Below are positions 1 to 10,515 of a stretch of DNA of 64,000 nucleotides, piece by piece. Below the pieces are notes generated by a model that had not been told where the DNA came from, did not search any database, and worked only from the letters and a program-made list of their open reading frames with translations. Source of the stretch: Acidianus manzaensis (GTDB taxonomy: Archaea > Thermoproteota > Thermoprotei_A > Sulfolobales > Sulfolobaceae); contig NZ_CP020477.1 of assembly GCF_002116695.1 (NCBI RefSeq), positions 1,227,501-1,291,500 on the forward strand, given 5' to 3'. Position numbers and translations under genes: made by a program. Position 1 is the stretch's first letter, and every line of letters begins with the position of its first letter.

Positions 1-3
1 ACA

Positions 4-39
4 ACTTCAGCCCCTGTATATATATTCTGGGGGTGAAGT
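4..39. repeat. Imperfect inverted repeat at left edge
   Basis: An 11-bp arm (4-14, ACTTCAGCCCC) faces GGGGGTGAAGT (29-39) with one mismatch and a 14-bp AT-rich loop. It is much more GC-rich than its surroundings. It could be a terminator or attenuator stem, an operator, or the hairpin end of a lost IS200/IS605-type element. No transposase is visible nearby. Short open frames cross it in both directions, so the end or start of a gene lying left of the window is also possible. Confidence 0.4.
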
Positions 40-236
40 ACTAAAATTTTGTTATAATGATACACTATACTTTCATAATAATCTGTTTTTGATGCTAATA
101 ATCATAAAAGTATAATAATTAAGGAAAACTATTGAGATTATTGATGAGATTTTCTTTATAGTAGAGGTTAATGTACTTATATTAGTTCAACGTTATTTAT
201 CATAAGTTAAAAAATGAGTAAAATCTAATACTATTC

Positions 237-779
237 ATGGAATTAGCTACTTTAGGTGGAGGATGCTTCTGGTGTACGGAAGCAGTATATTCTAGAGTTA
301 AAGGAGTAATTAGCGTAAAACCTGGATATTCTGGTGGTCACGTTCCAAATCCTACATACGAAGATGTATGCACGGATAAGACTGGACATGCAGAAGTTGT
401 ACAAATAACATTTGATCCTTCAATAATTTCTTATAAAGAAATCTTAGAAATATTTTTTGCTATTCATGATCCAACTACTCTAAATAGACAAGGAAATGAT
501 GTAGGTACACAATATAGATCAATAATACTTTATCACAATGAAGAGCAAAGAAAAATTGCTGAAGAGATGATTAAAGAAGTAGAAAAAGAATTAGGCAAAA
601 AAGTTGTAACTGAATTAAAACCTTTTGAAGCATTTTATGAAGCCGAGGACTATCATCATAATTTTTATGATAAACATAGAAATTATCCTTATTGTAAACT
701 GGTAATAGATCCAAAAATTAAAAAATTCTTGAAATATTTTCCTAACAAAGTAAAAATAACTGAAAACGCTCAGTCGTAA
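237..779 (+). CDS. msrA: Peptide methionine sulfoxide reductase MsrA
   Basis: Repairs oxidised methionine by reducing the S-epimer of methionine sulfoxide, free or in proteins, in the cytoplasm. The 180-residue product has the family signature GGCFWC near the N-terminus, with Cys10 as the predicted catalytic cysteine, followed by the conserved TGHAE, GTQYRS and NYPYC blocks in the usual order. The last block carries a cysteine that could resolve the sulfenic acid. The length is normal for a stand-alone MsrA and no MsrB domain is fused. The ATG gives the expected start a few residues before the GGCFWC motif. The gene stands alone, followed by a T-rich stretch and then a separately promoted membrane protein gene. 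Identification rests on several conserved motifs and is secure. Confidence 0.96.
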   Translation: MELATLGGGCFWCTEAVYSRVKGVISVKPGYSGGHVPNPTYEDVCTDKTGHAEVVQITFDPSIISYKEILEIFFAIHDPTTLNRQGNDVGTQYRSIILYHNEEQRKIAEEMIKEVEKELGKKVVTELKPFEAFYEAEDYHHNFYDKHRNYPYCKLVIDPKIKKFLKYFPNKVKITENAQS

Positions 780-781
780 TA

Positions 782-804
782 TTTTTCTTAATTATTTCTT
801 ATCT
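782..804 (+). terminator. T-rich putative terminator after msrA
   Basis: T-rich tracts immediately follow the msrA stop codon. This is the usual look of intrinsic termination in Sulfolobales. No stem is needed or seen. Confidence 0.35.
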
Positions 805-948
805 ATGAGTTTTTTTATTAAAGTAAAATGAGAACTTATATTTGTTTATTTAACTTTTAAAGTGTTATAAGTAAGTTCTAACTATTTTTCAAGAATATAA
901 TGTATTATGAGAAATAAACAATAAAAAAGTCTTTAAATGATAAACTTG

Positions 949-992
949 TATATACTTTTATGTATAAAGATATAATAATATATACTTTTATG
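949..992 (+). promoter_or_regulatory. Duplicated 14-bp promoter element
   Basis: The 14-mer TATATACTTTTATG occurs twice (949-962 and 979-992) with exactly 30 bp between copies, close to three helical turns. The second copy ends 10 bp before the ATG of the oxidase-like gene. It could be a paired operator or a duplicated core promoter. The AT-rich background weakens the case. Confidence 0.4.
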
Positions 993-1002
993 GTGATAAA
1001 TA

Positions 1003-2385
1003 ATGCCTAAAATAAGAGTATCTACACTGTACTTCCTTTTAGCATTAGTATGGCTAGGGATTACAGGCATTGGAGCTATGAATATTAGAACTTATTTGAC
1101 AAATGAAGGATCAATAAAATTTGATGAAATCTATTACTTCTTTTTAACTCTACATGGAGATTCTGGTATGATAGCTTTTATTCAATTTTCTACATTAGCT
1201 ATAATACTTTTCTTCTTGGAGAGAAGTCAGACAAAATTGTCATTTCATTTATTGCTATTTTCTTCAGTCTTTACAAATTTAGGCTTAATAATGTATTTCT
1301 TAGGCGGTCCAATTATAGGATGGTATATGTTATATCCCTTAAGCACCCAATCTTTCAATTTTATAGGAATTTATGGAAAATATTTTTGGATAAGCTATCT
1401 AGGAATTCTAATAGAATCGTTAAGTGTAGAAATAGCTGGAATTTACTTGCTCCTAAAAATGGAAAATAATTTGAAAAATATCGCTTATATATTTCCTTTA
1501 ATATCATTGATCTTAATTGTATTTTCAGTACCATTCTTAAGTAGTGTTTCTATACTTTACATTCTACATGTTCTAATAAAATTGAAATTTTCAGCCATCT
1601 TACTGACATCACTATTTTGGGAATATGCTTCGCCGTCAACTTATTATCTTACAATTGGAATCCTAGGAGTTTTAACTTACATTATGAAGCCATTTAGCTT
1701 AAAATGGATTAATTGGTCTAAATATCCCGTTAGCATATTGCCTTTCGCAATCTTTGCTAATCATTTACAAACTTGGCCAATTAGTATTTATCTTAGAGAA
1801 TTTTCTGATTTTTGTAGCATAATACTTTCAGGATTTCTTGGAATAATATTCTTAAATCTAGTAATTCCTTTATTTTACGAAAGAATGTTTAGTTTTACAA
1901 AGGTTTTAGGCATTGTATGTTTGATAGGATTTTTAGCTTCATCATTTTCATTTGTTTTACCATTTAATACTATTGATCCTTTCTTACATAATACGTACTA
2001 TGTTGTAGGAAGTTTTCATTCAATAGTTTGGGATTTCCTAATACCTGGCTTTACTTTAGCGTTTTACCTTTTAGTTATAGGGGAAAATGGAGATAATAAA
2101 AAAATAGACAAATTAGTATTATCAGGTATAATAGGATGGGAATTATCATCTACTGCATTAGCTATTCTAATGATGTATGATGGATATTCTGGATTAATAA
2201 GGAGAGAAGTTTTATTCCCTCAATTATTCTTACCTTCCATGGTTACTATGTCGTTCTTAGCTTTTGTAGCAATAACGAGTTTAGGGGTATCGTATTCTGC
2301 TATACTGTCTAAAATGATTCTCTCCATTAGACCAAAATCTGAAGCGATAGAAAAATATATTTTAAAAGTGAAAAATAGAATATAA
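1003..2385 (+). CDS. Degenerate heme-copper oxidase subunit I-like protein
   Basis: A 460-residue, roughly 12-helix integral membrane protein. Several helices align with subunit I of heme-copper oxidases. LTLHG (His51) matches the helix II low-spin heme ligand. [11 protein letters not shown] (205-215) matches the FWFFGHPEVY motif of helix VI. ANHLQTW matches the WAHHM motif. [11 protein letters not shown] (330-340) matches the helix X motif that ends in HFHY. Both low-spin heme ligands are kept (His51, His339). The CuB ligand of helix VI is Ser210, one of the paired CuB histidines is Asn253 (His254 remains), and the high-spin heme ligand is Ser337. The cross-link tyrosine (Tyr214) survives. 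It should therefore not reduce oxygen, but could still hold one heme. No subunit II gene is adjacent. Sulfolobales carry other subunit I-like proteins such as FoxA of iron oxidisers; whether this belongs there is unknown. Confidence 0.75.
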   Translation: MPKIRVSTLYFLLALVWLGITGIGAMNIRTYLTNEGSIKFDEIYYFFLTLHGDSGMIAFIQFSTLAIILFFLERSQTKLSFHLLLFSSVFTNLGLIMYFLGGPIIGWYMLYPLSTQSFNFIGIYGKYFWISYLGILIESLSVEIAGIYLLLKMENNLKNIAYIFPLISLILIVFSVPFLSSVSILYILHVLIKLKFSAILLTSLFWEYASPSTYYLTIGILGVLTYIMKPFSLKWINWSKYPVSILPFAIFANHLQTWPISIYLREFSDFCSIILSGFLGIIFLNLVIPLFYERMFSFTKVLGIVCLIGFLASSFSFVLPFNTIDPFLHNTYYVVGSFHSIVWDFLIPGFTLAFYLLVIGENGDNKKIDKLVLSGIIGWELSSTALAILMMYDGYSGLIRREVLFPQLFLPSMVTMSFLAFVAITSLGVSYSAILSKMILSIRPKSEAIEKYILKVKNRI

Positions 2386-2395
2386 AAACTCTATT

Positions 2396-4516
2396 TTATT
2401 TTTTTCCAGATAATATCAGTAATAAGCTAAGTGTAATCGTTATTAATAATATTCCTATTATTCCTCCTAATATTACAAAATTAAGTGATGTTACTAAATT
2501 CTCAGTTATACTACGATTTACCGTGATAAAAGAGTTTACTGGAACTTTATACGTGCCTTCGAACTCTCCACTCTCATAGAAAGGAAGTTTAGCACTTAAG
2601 TAAATACTACTTCCAGCATTATACCATTTCGATACGCCGTTTATAGTAACTAGATATTGCTTTTCTATTTTAATGACAATATTAAGCGGTTTATTCACTA
2701 AATATGAGAGTTGATAAGATGCTATAACATATCTCTCTGTAGGACTTATTTGATACTGAGTCAATATAAATATTCTCGTACTATCATTATACCAAGAAGA
2801 GTTCAAGTAAGTTTCTTTTCCATTTATAATTGCTTTAATAGGTATTTTGGACGTAACATTTACATAGAACTGTAGAACCTCATTAACTGAAACATTTAAT
2901 GGAGACGTAACGGATATATTAAAAGCAGGGTTTACAGAAATTACAAAAATTCTCTCCGACGGTATCTGGGTAACATTATGTAGAAAAATTATACCGAAAA
3001 ATTTAGGAATAGTACTAATATTAATATAAATATGGGATATTCTATTAATGTCTATAATAGAGTTAGGAGTAACCCATATAGATGATGTACCATTAGGAAT
3101 AAAAATTTCATTTGTTTTGCCAGAGGGTGTTATTATTGATGCTGATACTCCATAAGGAGAATGAAACGTTATCAAATATTGAGTTAATGTATATATTAAC
3201 ACAGTTACTGACCCATTTACTGTAAATTTAGAACCATTATATGGTATAGATAGCATAAGATAATTTATATGCATTGAAGGAATTACACTAATTGATGTAA
3301 TTACGCTTCTCACAGTAGAATTATAATACTGCGTAATATTCTCAATCTGAATAGAAGTACCTTCATCATACCAACCACTAGAAAAAGTAGTATTAACACC
3401 ATTAACCAAAGCAAAAACAGTATAGTTAGTATTTTCCAGACCAGGAAATATACTAGATACAGGTTGATTAATAGCTGTGCTATATATATTATATTCAATG
3501 TCTATATTAGAAAATATACTTTTAAAAATTACAACAGAAATATAATATTGAATTACACTATTTATCTTGATAGTTTCCGAGGAATTTACTATAAAAGATG
3601 AAGATGGCGATATTGATGTAATTACGCTTCTCACAGTAGAATTATAATACTGCGTAATATTCTCAATCTGAATAGAAGTACCTTCATCATACCAACCACT
3701 AGAAAAAGTAGTATTAACACTATTAACCAAAGCAAAAACAGGTATACTTGACGAAACTGAAATATAGTATTGCTTCTCGTAGTATACGGTTATTTTTGTC
3801 GGCGATTTTATTATTCCAGTATTTTCTGAAGTTATCCATCTTTCTTCAGAATTGGAAGTTGAAATTATACTAGGAAATGAGTAAGAGGAATTATAATCTA
3901 CCCATACTGTGGCAGGAGTTCTAGCGAAAGCTAAACTTCCAAAGTAATAGTAAGTAACTAGTGGTGGAGAAAATCCTGTACCTTGTGCAGTATAATTAAA
4001 TGTAACTAAATCTTGTTCATAATATATAATTGGAATATTTTCTGATGTAGTAATATTTCCAAAAGTGATATTATTAGTATCCCATCTTACATTACCAAGA
4101 CATATAATGTTTTGAATATAATATTCTGTATTATAAGGTACTTTAAGTGTAAGATTCTGACTAAACGTTAAAATAATACCTGTGCCATTAGGAAATTCTA
4201 AAACTATTTTTGGAGTTTCTGGTAAATTCTGCCCTATCACTTTATAGGAAAATGAAACATTCAGAAATTTACTGTACATATAATTTTTTTCACTGGGTTT
4301 ATTAAGTATAGAATCATGATCTCTATAAGCAGATTCAACTGAGTTTCTAATATGCCAAGCTATATTAGCTTTATTCCTAGAAATACTATGTGTTACAAAG
4401 TGGAATGAATTTTTGTCATGTATATGTTCATTGACTTGAGAATTTAAGACAGAACTTAAGAGTGCTATAGTAATTACAATAGTTACCAAGACTAATATAG
4501 TAAAATGTCTACCCAT
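2396..4516 (-). CDS. Large surface glycoprotein with repeated domains
   Basis: A 706-residue predicted exported protein. It has an N-terminal hydrophobic signal segment (about residues 6-25), a long Ser/Thr/Asn/Tyr-rich ectodomain, and a C-terminal membrane helix (about 675-702) ending in a short basic tail (SGKK), so it should sit in the membrane facing outward. I count about 26 N-x-S/T sequons, as expected of heavily glycosylated Sulfolobales surface proteins. The ectodomain is built of beta-type units containing QYY or QYxI strands and W-Y-(D/N)-x-(G/S)-(T/S) turns, resembling the C-terminal repeats of thermopsins and other Sulfolobales surface proteins. No protease catalytic motif is seen. 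Two of the units are almost identical even at DNA level. Function unknown; an adhesive or structural surface role is inferred. Confidence 0.7.
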   Translation of the reverse strand: MGRHFTILVLVTIVITIALLSSVLNSQVNEHIHDKNSFHFVTHSISRNKANIAWHIRNSVESAYRDHDSILNKPSEKNYMYSKFLNVSFSYKVIGQNLPETPKIVLEFPNGTGIILTFSQNLTLKVPYNTEYYIQNIICLGNVRWDTNNITFGNITTSENIPIIYYEQDLVTFNYTAQGTGFSPPLVTYYYFGSLAFARTPATVWVDYNSSYSFPSIISTSNSEERWITSENTGIIKSPTKITVYYEKQYYISVSSSIPVFALVNSVNTTFSSGWYDEGTSIQIENITQYYNSTVRSVITSISPSSSFIVNSSETIKINSVIQYYISVVIFKSIFSNIDIEYNIYSTAINQPVSSIFPGLENTNYTVFALVNGVNTTFSSGWYDEGTSIQIENITQYYNSTVRSVITSISVIPSMHINYLMLSIPYNGSKFTVNGSVTVLIYTLTQYLITFHSPYGVSASIITPSGKTNEIFIPNGTSSIWVTPNSIIDINRISHIYINISTIPKFFGIIFLHNVTQIPSERIFVISVNPAFNISVTSPLNVSVNEVLQFYVNVTSKIPIKAIINGKETYLNSSWYNDSTRIFILTQYQISPTERYVIASYQLSYLVNKPLNIVIKIEKQYLVTINGVSKWYNAGSSIYLSAKLPFYESGEFEGTYKVPVNSFITVNRSITENLVTSLNFVILGGIIGILLITITLSLLLILSGKK
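3291..3420. repeat. 130-bp direct repeat, copy A
   Basis: Identical to 3612-3741 except for one base (3400 C versus 3721 T). The offset is 321 bp, i.e. 107 codons, so the reading frame is kept. It encodes one ectodomain unit of the surface glycoprotein, including the SGWYDEGTS turn. Confidence 0.95.
3612..3741. repeat. 130-bp direct repeat, copy B
   Basis: Second copy of the in-frame repeat at 3291-3420, 129 of 130 bases identical. The near identity, in a gene whose other units have diverged, points to recent duplication or gene conversion. Confidence 0.95.
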
Positions 4517-4711
4517 GTATAGTATTAACGAGAAAGATAATAATAAGAATTGTCCACATATATGCTATTGGTTAAAATTTAGTATTTTAAAAAGTCTTTA
4601 ATACTCATTAGCGGTTCCGAAAAAATCTGAACAATAAAGATTAAGATCATATTGAGTAACTGAAAACTTATGAACAGCTATGACTTAATTATTATAAACA
4701 TGAAATTTTGA

Positions 4712-5374
4712 CTATATTAATTGTTTTATCTCTTCTACATCGTTTATAAGATATGCCTCAGCTTTAAAGTTTCCTTGTTCTATTCCAGGAACATATTCTA
4801 TAGAATTTCTTGTTTTTATTTCTACATTTTTCAGTTTGAATAGTTCTTTAGGATTTTCAATATCTTCTTTCCAAACATGAACATGAAATCCTCTCCTAGT
4901 GGTAATAACGAGCCTTGGTTTAATATTCTTCAATGAATCTATAATACTAGGGTTCTTTTCATCAATATCAATCATGAATATTTTAAAATCTACGTTTCTA
5001 GCTAGCTCAGACTCGTAAAATTTCTCAATATCTGGACTTGTTTTACATTGTTCTATATATCTGGCTACTGCTTTTTGTGAAGCCTTTGCATAATTTATTG
5101 GATTTAGAACATGCATTATTTTAATCCAATATTTTTCAACTTTGATCCCTCTTACTTTAAAAATTTCTGGATGTTCTCTTAAACTAATTAAAATATTAAT
5201 TGCTTTCAACGGCTCTGATTTTTCCTTGACTTTAAAAAGTATTTTATCTATTGAAAATCCTAATTTTTTCTTTGCTTCTCTATCTCTTGAAATTAAGTAG
5301 AACATATATAATTCATTTTCACCTAATTTAGGGAGATAATTTAAAAAATATTCTTCCAAGGAAATCCTTCTCAT
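4712..5374 (-). CDS. Small primase-polymerase-like (AEP fold) protein
   Basis: A 220-residue protein I do not recognise by name. Its second half carries the motif order of archaeo-eukaryotic primase (AEP) superfamily proteins. First comes a hydrophobic strand ending in an acidic D-x-D (IDIDEK, Asp136 and Asp138). Then come a strand and turn with G-x-H-x-H (RRGFHVHV, His164 and His166) and a Y-V-P-G-(x)-x-x-G segment (194-201) like the R-x-P-G-T block after the third acidic residue. Glu185 is a possible third metal ligand. The N-terminal 120 residues look helical and carry no motif I know. It is shorter than PriS and is not next to other replication genes. By inference it could make or extend nucleic acid primers, or be a nuclease or ligand-binding relative. 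The assignment is by motif reading only. Confidence 0.45.
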   Translation of the reverse strand: MRRISLEEYFLNYLPKLGENELYMFYLISRDREAKKKLGFSIDKILFKVKEKSEPLKAINILISLREHPEIFKVRGIKVEKYWIKIMHVLNPINYAKASQKAVARYIEQCKTSPDIEKFYESELARNVDFKIFMIDIDEKNPSIIDSLKNIKPRLVITTRRGFHVHVWKEDIENPKELFKLKNVEIKTRNSIEYVPGIEQGNFKAEAYLINDVEEIKQLI

Positions 5375-5420
5375 AGGAAAAAATAAAAATCAAAGATATA
5401 AAAGTGAATTATATGAAATT

Positions 5421-6734
<1,314 letters not shown>

Positions 6735-6747
6735 TTATATTTAAACT
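6735..6747 (-). promoter_or_regulatory. trpB2 TATA box
   Basis: On the minus strand this reads as a purine-flanked GTTTAAATATA element centred about 25 bp upstream of the trpB2 ATG, the spacing expected for a leaderless archaeal transcript. Confidence 0.65.
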
Positions 6748-6947
6748 TAAAAATAGGTATTGCGATTGGTATTATCTTTTCAATATATATCTATTATGCA
6801 ATAAATTAGAAGTAATTCGTTCCTCATAAGATTATAAGAATATAAATATAGTTTACTAAATCATAAAAAGAGATTTTCCAATTTTTCTCTTCATTTTTCC
6901 CTTACTATAGATAATCTAATGTCATTTTTAGAACATAAACTAAAATC

Positions 6948-7673
6948 CTAATTGGAATTTTCGTAATTATTACAGTTTCTAAAATGTTCATAAAATGTGA
7001 TGTAAAATGTTAGCATGGAAAAGGAGTAAATGAAATCCTCTATTGGAATAGTTATTACTCTTATACCTATTATGCTTTTGTCACCATATATAACTATAGG
7101 TAGGGATGTTAAGAAAAAATCAAATACAAAAAATGGTATGTAGCTTAATAAAATAAATTCCCAAAATATTTTTGAAAGCAGTAACTTGGAATAAACTACT
7201 AAAGAAGTTAATAGCGATGCAGACAAATAAATTAAATCCATGCCCATATATGAATAATTTGGTAATATAATAATACCTAAAGCAATTAATATTATAGAAA
7301 TTAGAAATATGATTTGCTTATATTTTCTAGTAACATTTACATGATTATTTAATTTTAAACTATATGATTTTAAAAAATCATAAATTAGAAGTGTAGCAAA
7401 GGGAGTAACAAAAAAGAATATTACTTCCTCTATAGGCAAATCTATAACGTATAAACCTAATACATATTTAGGATTAAAACTCCATGAATCTTTCCATGTA
7501 GCTATAAAATCCCAAGCTAAATAAAGAGGAGAAACTATGAGAATTGATTTAATCAAAGCCTTATAGTCTCTTTTCCCTCTAAGGAATAATAATGATATTA
7601 TTAATGTAGGAAAGAAAATAAGGGAATCGATTTCTAAGTATGCATACCTAGGAAAAAGGAAAGGGATCTCCAT
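6948..7673 (-). CDS. crtY: Lycopene beta-cyclase, CrtYcd-type membrane protein
   Basis: Closes the ends of lycopene into beta-ionone rings to give beta-carotene, in the membrane. The 241-residue protein has about seven membrane segments arranged as two homologous halves, each with the family's P-x-E-(E/D) motif: PIEE at 80-83 and PIED at 210-213. This is the archaeal fused form of the heterodimeric bacterial crtYc/crtYd cyclase. Its start lies 40 bp inside the 3' end of crtB, so the two are co-transcribed and probably translationally coupled. Together with crtB, crtI and crtZ it completes a beta-carotene to zeaxanthin route. Confidence 0.9.
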   Translation of the reverse strand: MEIPFLFPRYAYLEIDSLIFFPTLIISLLFLRGKRDYKALIKSILIVSPLYLAWDFIATWKDSWSFNPKYVLGLYVIDLPIEEVIFFFVTPFATLLIYDFLKSYSLKLNNHVNVTRKYKQIIFLISIILIALGIIILPNYSYMGMDLIYLSASLLTSLVVYSKLLLSKIFWEFILLSYIPFFVFDFFLTSLPIVIYGDKSIIGIRVITIPIEDFIYSFSMLTFYITFYEHFRNCNNYENSN

Positions 7674-8482
7674 ATGTTAACACCTATGGCGTTTTTTATA
7701 CCATATAGGAATACTTTTTGTTTTTTTGGTCTTACTTTTACATGTAAAACAACACAAGGATCTTTCTTAATTACATAACTTGTCCATTTATACATATCAG
7801 AAGCAGTCTTTATTGGAATTAAAAATCTTGAAGGAATGTACTTAAATCCAATTTCTGCTTCTTTCTGATATTCCATGTATCTATTTATCTGATATCTCAT
7901 ATATTCTTTAAATGCTTCATTACATTCTTCAAGACTATTTAATCCTAATTCTTTCATTTCCTCGACAGGTAAATATTGTCTTCCTAATTGAATATCTTCC
8001 TTTACATCTCTTATAAAGTTCAAATATTGCATACTTCTACCTAATAATCTAGCATAATACGATGCTTCATCAGGTAAATTTAATATCTTTAACATGAATA
8101 AGCCTACTACTTCTGCTGAACCATACATATATCTAATAGTTTCATTAATAGTATAGTAATAATGCTTATAGATGTCGCTTTCCATAGCATCTAAAAAAGC
8201 GTCTACCCATTCTTCTTTAAAATCTTTTCTAATTTTTAATTCAACAAAGTTTTTCAAAACTAAATTATTAGTATTTATTCCTTTACTTTCGATCTCATAC
8301 ATTTTTCTTAGCTCATAAAATTCTTTGACCTTAGGTGGTATCGAATCAACTAAATCATCAAAAACTCTTACAAATGCATAAAGCTTTGTAACATCCTCCC
8401 TAATTTTGGGAGGAAATAGAATAGAACTGTTATAATAAGTTATACTACCTTTCTTGAAAATCTGCAGAAGATAATTATTCAT
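7634..8482 (-). CDS. crtB: Phytoene synthase
   Basis: Condenses two geranylgeranyl diphosphates to phytoene, the first committed carotenoid step. The 282-residue product shows both Asp-rich Mg-diphosphate motifs, DDLVD (42-46) and RDVKED (158-163), as well as the N-terminal FxKGSxTYY and the LGRQYLP block. I prefer the ATG at 8482 to the in-frame ATG at 8521. A TATA box at 8511-8519 fits a transcript starting near 8489, and the protein then begins at the usual point just before IFKKGS. The 3' end overlaps the cyclase gene. The divergent gene on the other side is crtZ. No GGPP synthase gene is present here; the lipid pathway enzyme presumably supplies the substrate. Confidence 0.93.
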   Translation of the reverse strand: MNNYLLQIFKKGSITYYNSSILFPPKIREDVTKLYAFVRVFDDLVDSIPPKVKEFYELRKMYEIESKGINTNNLVLKNFVELKIRKDFKEEWVDAFLDAMESDIYKHYYYTINETIRYMYGSAEVVGLFMLKILNLPDEASYYARLLGRSMQYLNFIRDVKEDIQLGRQYLPVEEMKELGLNSLEECNEAFKEYMRYQINRYMEYQKEAEIGFKYIPSRFLIPIKTASDMYKWTSYVIKKDPCVVLHVKVRPKKQKVFLYGIKNAIGVNIWRSLSFFLGMHT

Positions 8483-8510
8483 CTCACTCAAAATCAAAAA
8501 GTAGTTATAT

Positions 8511-8519
8511 GGATAAAAC
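8511..8519 (-). promoter_or_regulatory. crtB TATA box
   Basis: Minus-strand GTTTTATCC centred about 33 bp before the ATG at 8482. It decides between two possible crtB starts, because the alternative ATG at 8521 lies upstream of it. Confidence 0.5.
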
Positions 8520-8625
8520 AATGTGCAAGAATTATTTTAACACTCTTTAATAAGACTTTAGAAGTGATCTGCGAAAATAAAAACAGAGAATTCCTTAACG
8601 TCCAAATGATAAAAATTTTCTTACA

Positions 8626-8636
8626 CATATTTATAG
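8626..8636 (+). promoter_or_regulatory. crtZ operon TATA box
   Basis: CATATTTATAG centred about 29 bp upstream of the crtZ ATG. It should drive the crtZ-crtI-glycosyltransferase operon with a very short or absent leader. Together with the crtB TATA box it makes the 177-bp interval a divergent promoter for the whole carotenoid locus. Confidence 0.6.
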
Positions 8637-8659
8637 AGATTCCTCCTAGTTAATATCTT

Positions 8660-9127
8660 ATGTTACAATACGTGATTTTTGCTAGTGTATTTTTTGCATC
8701 ATTCATAGGAATGGAATTTTTAGCAAGAATAATGCATAAATACTTAATGCATGGCTTTCTTTGGAAATTACATGAAGACCACCACAAAAATGAACAGAAA
8801 GAACTAGAGAAAAATGACTTATTCGGATTAATATTCGCTATAATTGCTATAATATTAATATTTAAGGGATTATTCTCAAGTAATTACGTCTTCCTATCTA
8901 TAGGTCTTGGAATGACGGGGTATGGAATAGCTTACTTCTTTATTCATGATATGATTATTCACAATAGACATTTACACTTAAGATCTTGGGGATTGAGACA
9001 CGAACCATTTAGAACTCTAATTTTAACTCATGACGTTCATCATAGTGAAGGTAAAGGAAATTGGGGATTCTTAATAGCAATAAAAGGTATTGATAAAATT
9101 CCTAAAAATCAGGAGGAGAAAAATTGA
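8660..9127 (+). CDS. crtZ: Beta-carotene hydroxylase
   Basis: Membrane di-iron hydroxylase of the fatty-acid-hydroxylase family, which adds 3-hydroxyl groups to beta-carotene to yield zeaxanthin. The 155-residue, roughly four-helix protein has the required histidine clusters: His26/His31, His38/His41/His42 (HEDHH), His96/His101/His104, and His124/His127/His128 (HDVHH). The length is typical of CrtZ. It is the first gene of a rightward operon, and its TGA overlaps the TTG start of crtI. Confidence 0.92.
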   Translation: MLQYVIFASVFFASFIGMEFLARIMHKYLMHGFLWKLHEDHHKNEQKELEKNDLFGLIFAIIAIILIFKGLFSSNYVFLSIGLGMTGYGIAYFFIHDMIIHNRHLHLRSWGLRHEPFRTLILTHDVHHSEGKGNWGFLIAIKGIDKIPKNQEEKN

Positions 9128-10515
9128 AAGCAATAGTAGTAGGTGCAGGAATAGGCGGAATGTCAACAGCTTTACTCTTAGCTAAAAAAGGGATTGAAGT
9201 TTTAGTTATAGAAAAGTTAGATCAGCCGGGAGGTAGAGCTAGATCATTTAATAATGATATATTTTCATTTGATATGGGTCCATCTTGGTATTTAATGCCA
9301 GAGATTTTTAATGACTTTTTTAAAGAAATTGGAGAGTCTACTTATCCTACTATTGAAGTTAAACCAAAACTAAGGCTTATTAGGGATATGCAAGGCTTTG
9401 TTGAATCAATAACAGATGAGGAAATACCCGAAGATAAAGCGTTTGATGAATATCTTCAGGATACTAAATTACTTTATGAATTATCCTTGAAAAAATTCCT
9501 TTATAAAGAGTTAAAGTTTACAGACTTCTTAGACAAGGATTTGATTTCAAATCTGAATAAATTCCCTATTTTCCTTAATTTAGAAAATTTTAATAGAAAA
9601 TATTTTAAAACTGATATAATGCAAAAGCTAATGGGTTTTTCCTCTGTATTTTTAGGAGGCTCTCCCTACGACATACCTTCTATATATTCAATGGTAAACT
9701 ATTCTGTATTTGGAGAGGGCGTTTTTTACCCAAAAAATGGATTTTCTGGATATGTAAAAAATTTATTTGAGATATGCAAAAAAGTTGGAATAGAGTTTAA
9801 ATTTAATTCTCCAGTTGATAAAATAAAAATAAATAATGAGAATAAAGTAGAGTGCGTTGGAGTAAAAGATCAATGCTTCAATGGAGATTTGTTTATTATT
9901 AATATGGACTATATTTATGCTGATTCTCTTTTACCTTATGAGTATAGAAATAATTGGAGTAAAAAGAGACTGGCTCCTTCAGCAATATTAGGTTATTTAG
10001 GAGTTGAAGGAGAAGTAGACTATCCTCATCATACTGTAGTTATTAACGGAGACTGGAAAAATCATTTTAATTCAATATTAGAAGGAAATTTACCAGATCC
10101 AAAAAACATGTCATATTACGTTAGTTATAGAAAAGCTACGGATAGAGAATTAGAAGGAAAAGATTTAGTATTCTTAATTCCAATATCCCCAATAGAAATA
10201 AATAGAGAAGATGCTGAAAAATTAGTTAGAGCATCAATAAATGATTTCTTAGAAAAAACTAAAACTCAGTTTAAAATAAAGTATCAGAGAATCTACACAC
10301 CATCAGACTTTAAAACAGACTATAATGCGTATAGAGGTACTGCATTTGGATTAGCACATACTTTAAATCAAACAGGGCCCTTTAGACCTCCAATGAAACA
10401 TAGAAAATTGAAGAATCTATATTATGTAGGTCAATATACACAACCAGGTATAGGGGTACCAATGGTAACATTATCTTCCATAATAGTATCGAAAAGGATA
10501 GAAAATGAACTCTGA
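9124..10515 (+). CDS. crtI: Phytoene desaturase CrtI
   Basis: FAD-dependent desaturase converting phytoene to lycopene. The 463-residue protein opens with a dinucleotide-binding fold ([10 protein letters not shown], glycines at 7, 9, 11, 12), followed by an acidic residue ending the second strand ([14 protein letters not shown]). It closes with the C-terminal FAD-contact region rich in PG ([13 protein letters not shown]). The start is TTG, sharing bases with the crtZ stop, and a clear Shine-Dalgarno AGGAGG lies about 8 bp upstream. That fits internal operon genes in Sulfolobales, which use SD while first genes are leaderless. The gene overlaps the next one by 11 bp. Confidence 0.93.
   Translation: MKAIVVGAGIGGMSTALLLAKKGIEVLVIEKLDQPGGRARSFNNDIFSFDMGPSWYLMPEIFNDFFKEIGESTYPTIEVKPKLRLIRDMQGFVESITDEEIPEDKAFDEYLQDTKLLYELSLKKFLYKELKFTDFLDKDLISNLNKFPIFLNLENFNRKYFKTDIMQKLMGFSSVFLGGSPYDIPSIYSMVNYSVFGEGVFYPKNGFSGYVKNLFEICKKVGIEFKFNSPVDKIKINNENKVECVGVKDQCFNGDLFIINMDYIYADSLLPYEYRNNWSKKRLAPSAILGYLGVEGEVDYPHHTVVINGDWKNHFNSILEGNLPDPKNMSYYVSYRKATDRELEGKDLVFLIPISPIEINREDAEKLVRASINDFLEKTKTQFKIKYQRIYTPSDFKTDYNAYRGTAFGLAHTLNQTGPFRPPMKHRKLKNLYYVGQYTQPGIGVPMVTLSSIIVSKRIENEL

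Noticed and set aside
4620..4670. Possible C/D box RNA (two CTGA boxes)
   Set aside because: No C or C' box (RUGAUGA) at the required spacing.
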